From NCBI GenBank assembly GCA_029879905.1, contig JAOUPN010000004.1, positions 1-40,118 on the forward strand: a stretch of 40,118 nt of DNA, written 5' to 3'. Below are positions 39,988-40,118 of the stretch, piece after piece. The first letter of the stretch is position 1. Each line of letters opens with the position of its first letter. The position numbers were made by a program, and so were the translations under genes. Below the pieces are notes generated by a model. That model was not told where the DNA came from. It saw only the letters and a list, made by a program, of their open reading frames with translations, and did not search any database. This DNA comes from Nitrospira sp. Lineage in GTDB: Bacteria; Nitrospirota; Nitrospiria; Nitrospirales; Nitrospiraceae.

Positions 39988-40118
39988 CTAGCCCACATAG
40001 ACTGACGTGAGCATGGTTTGCGTCGATTCGTTCCCGGCTACGTCGTAGGAGGCCACGGTTACCCCGTAGACCGTCTTCCGCCGCACGCTCATCACCAACA
40101 TCATCGACGTTGTTCCAC
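39988..40118 (-). CDS. Fibronectin-III-like protein, C-terminal end (N-terminus outside window)
   Basis: A frame open from the window edge ends at a TAG at 39988 and is missing from the track. It reads SMMLVMSVRRKTVYGVTVAS then YDVAGNESTQTMLTSVYVG. The V-x-A-x-D-x-AGNES pattern is the last strand of a fibronectin-type-III-like domain, common in phage tail and fibre proteins. Only about 43 residues are visible, so its family and role cannot be settled. Confidence 0.55.
   Translation of the reverse strand, partial: GTTSMMLVMSVRRKTVYGVTVASYDVAGNESTQTMLTSVYVG

Noticed and set aside
1-40118. CRISPR arrays, rRNA, insertion sequences, integrase
   Set aside because: No spaced direct repeats, transposase motifs, integrase motifs or rRNA-like stretches were found in the window.

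Overview
The window is a stretch of a double-stranded DNA tailed-phage genome (free phage or prophage; I see no integrase or attachment site). About 50 tightly packed genes lie almost all on the minus strand, so transcription runs from high to low coordinates. GC is moderate to high with strong GC3 in real genes. Clear Shine-Dalgarno sites and many 4-nt stop/start overlaps (ATGA, GTGA, TAATG) show polycistronic, translationally coupled reading. An embedded Rz/Rz1 spanin pair and several Sec signal peptides point to a Gram-negative host. An N4-gp56-like capsid protein, a head-tail adaptor, a nozzle-like protein and a T7 gp13-like protein suggest podovirus-type morphology. The host species cannot be told from the sequence.

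Layout in transcription order. At 40118-38290 are small accessory genes: the end of a fibronectin-III-like protein, a tiny membrane protein, a region with a frame switch, a standalone JAMM/JAB metallopeptidase and small unknowns. A strong UUCG-loop intrinsic terminator follows at about 38.2 kb. At 38196-30202 is the capsid module: basic protein, putative HTH protein, portal, scaffold, major capsid protein and decoration or beta-helix proteins, with hairpins in several gaps. At 30180-24089 are fibre-like genes, four of which in a row begin with Sec signal peptides; the last is a 912-aa beta-helix plus LamG-like protein. At 24092-21717 is lysis and counter-defence: a zinc-ribbon miniprotein, SleB-type endolysin, TM-coiled-coil protein, 2-TM holin candidate, two tiny membrane proteins sharing a 20-bp leader, a Tad2-type Thoeris inhibitor, and Rz with Rz1 embedded in another frame. 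At 21735-14975 are a papain-like peptidase, SNase-like nuclease, tail adaptor, nozzle, gp13-like protein, an S74-chaperone-domain protein and probable internal virion proteins.

A plus-strand, AT-rich HNH endonuclease gene (14487-14972) sits directly in front of a 4072-aa polyvalent gene (14442-2224). That gene encodes hydrophobic N-terminal segments, a DarB-type N6-adenine methylase, an SNF2-like helicase and a long C-terminal region. A small gene with its own near-perfect Shine-Dalgarno is nested in another frame inside it, exactly where the giant frame becomes low-complexity. Past the giant gene, a consensus sigma70-type promoter drives a ribbon-helix-helix regulator, a small unknown, a coiled-coil protein and a PD-(D/E)XK nuclease that runs off the window.

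Inferred cooperation: the capsid and tail genes build the particle. The giant protein, by analogy with P1 DarB, may be packaged and injected to protect entering DNA. Tad2 would block Thoeris signalling later. SleB, holin and spanins release progeny.
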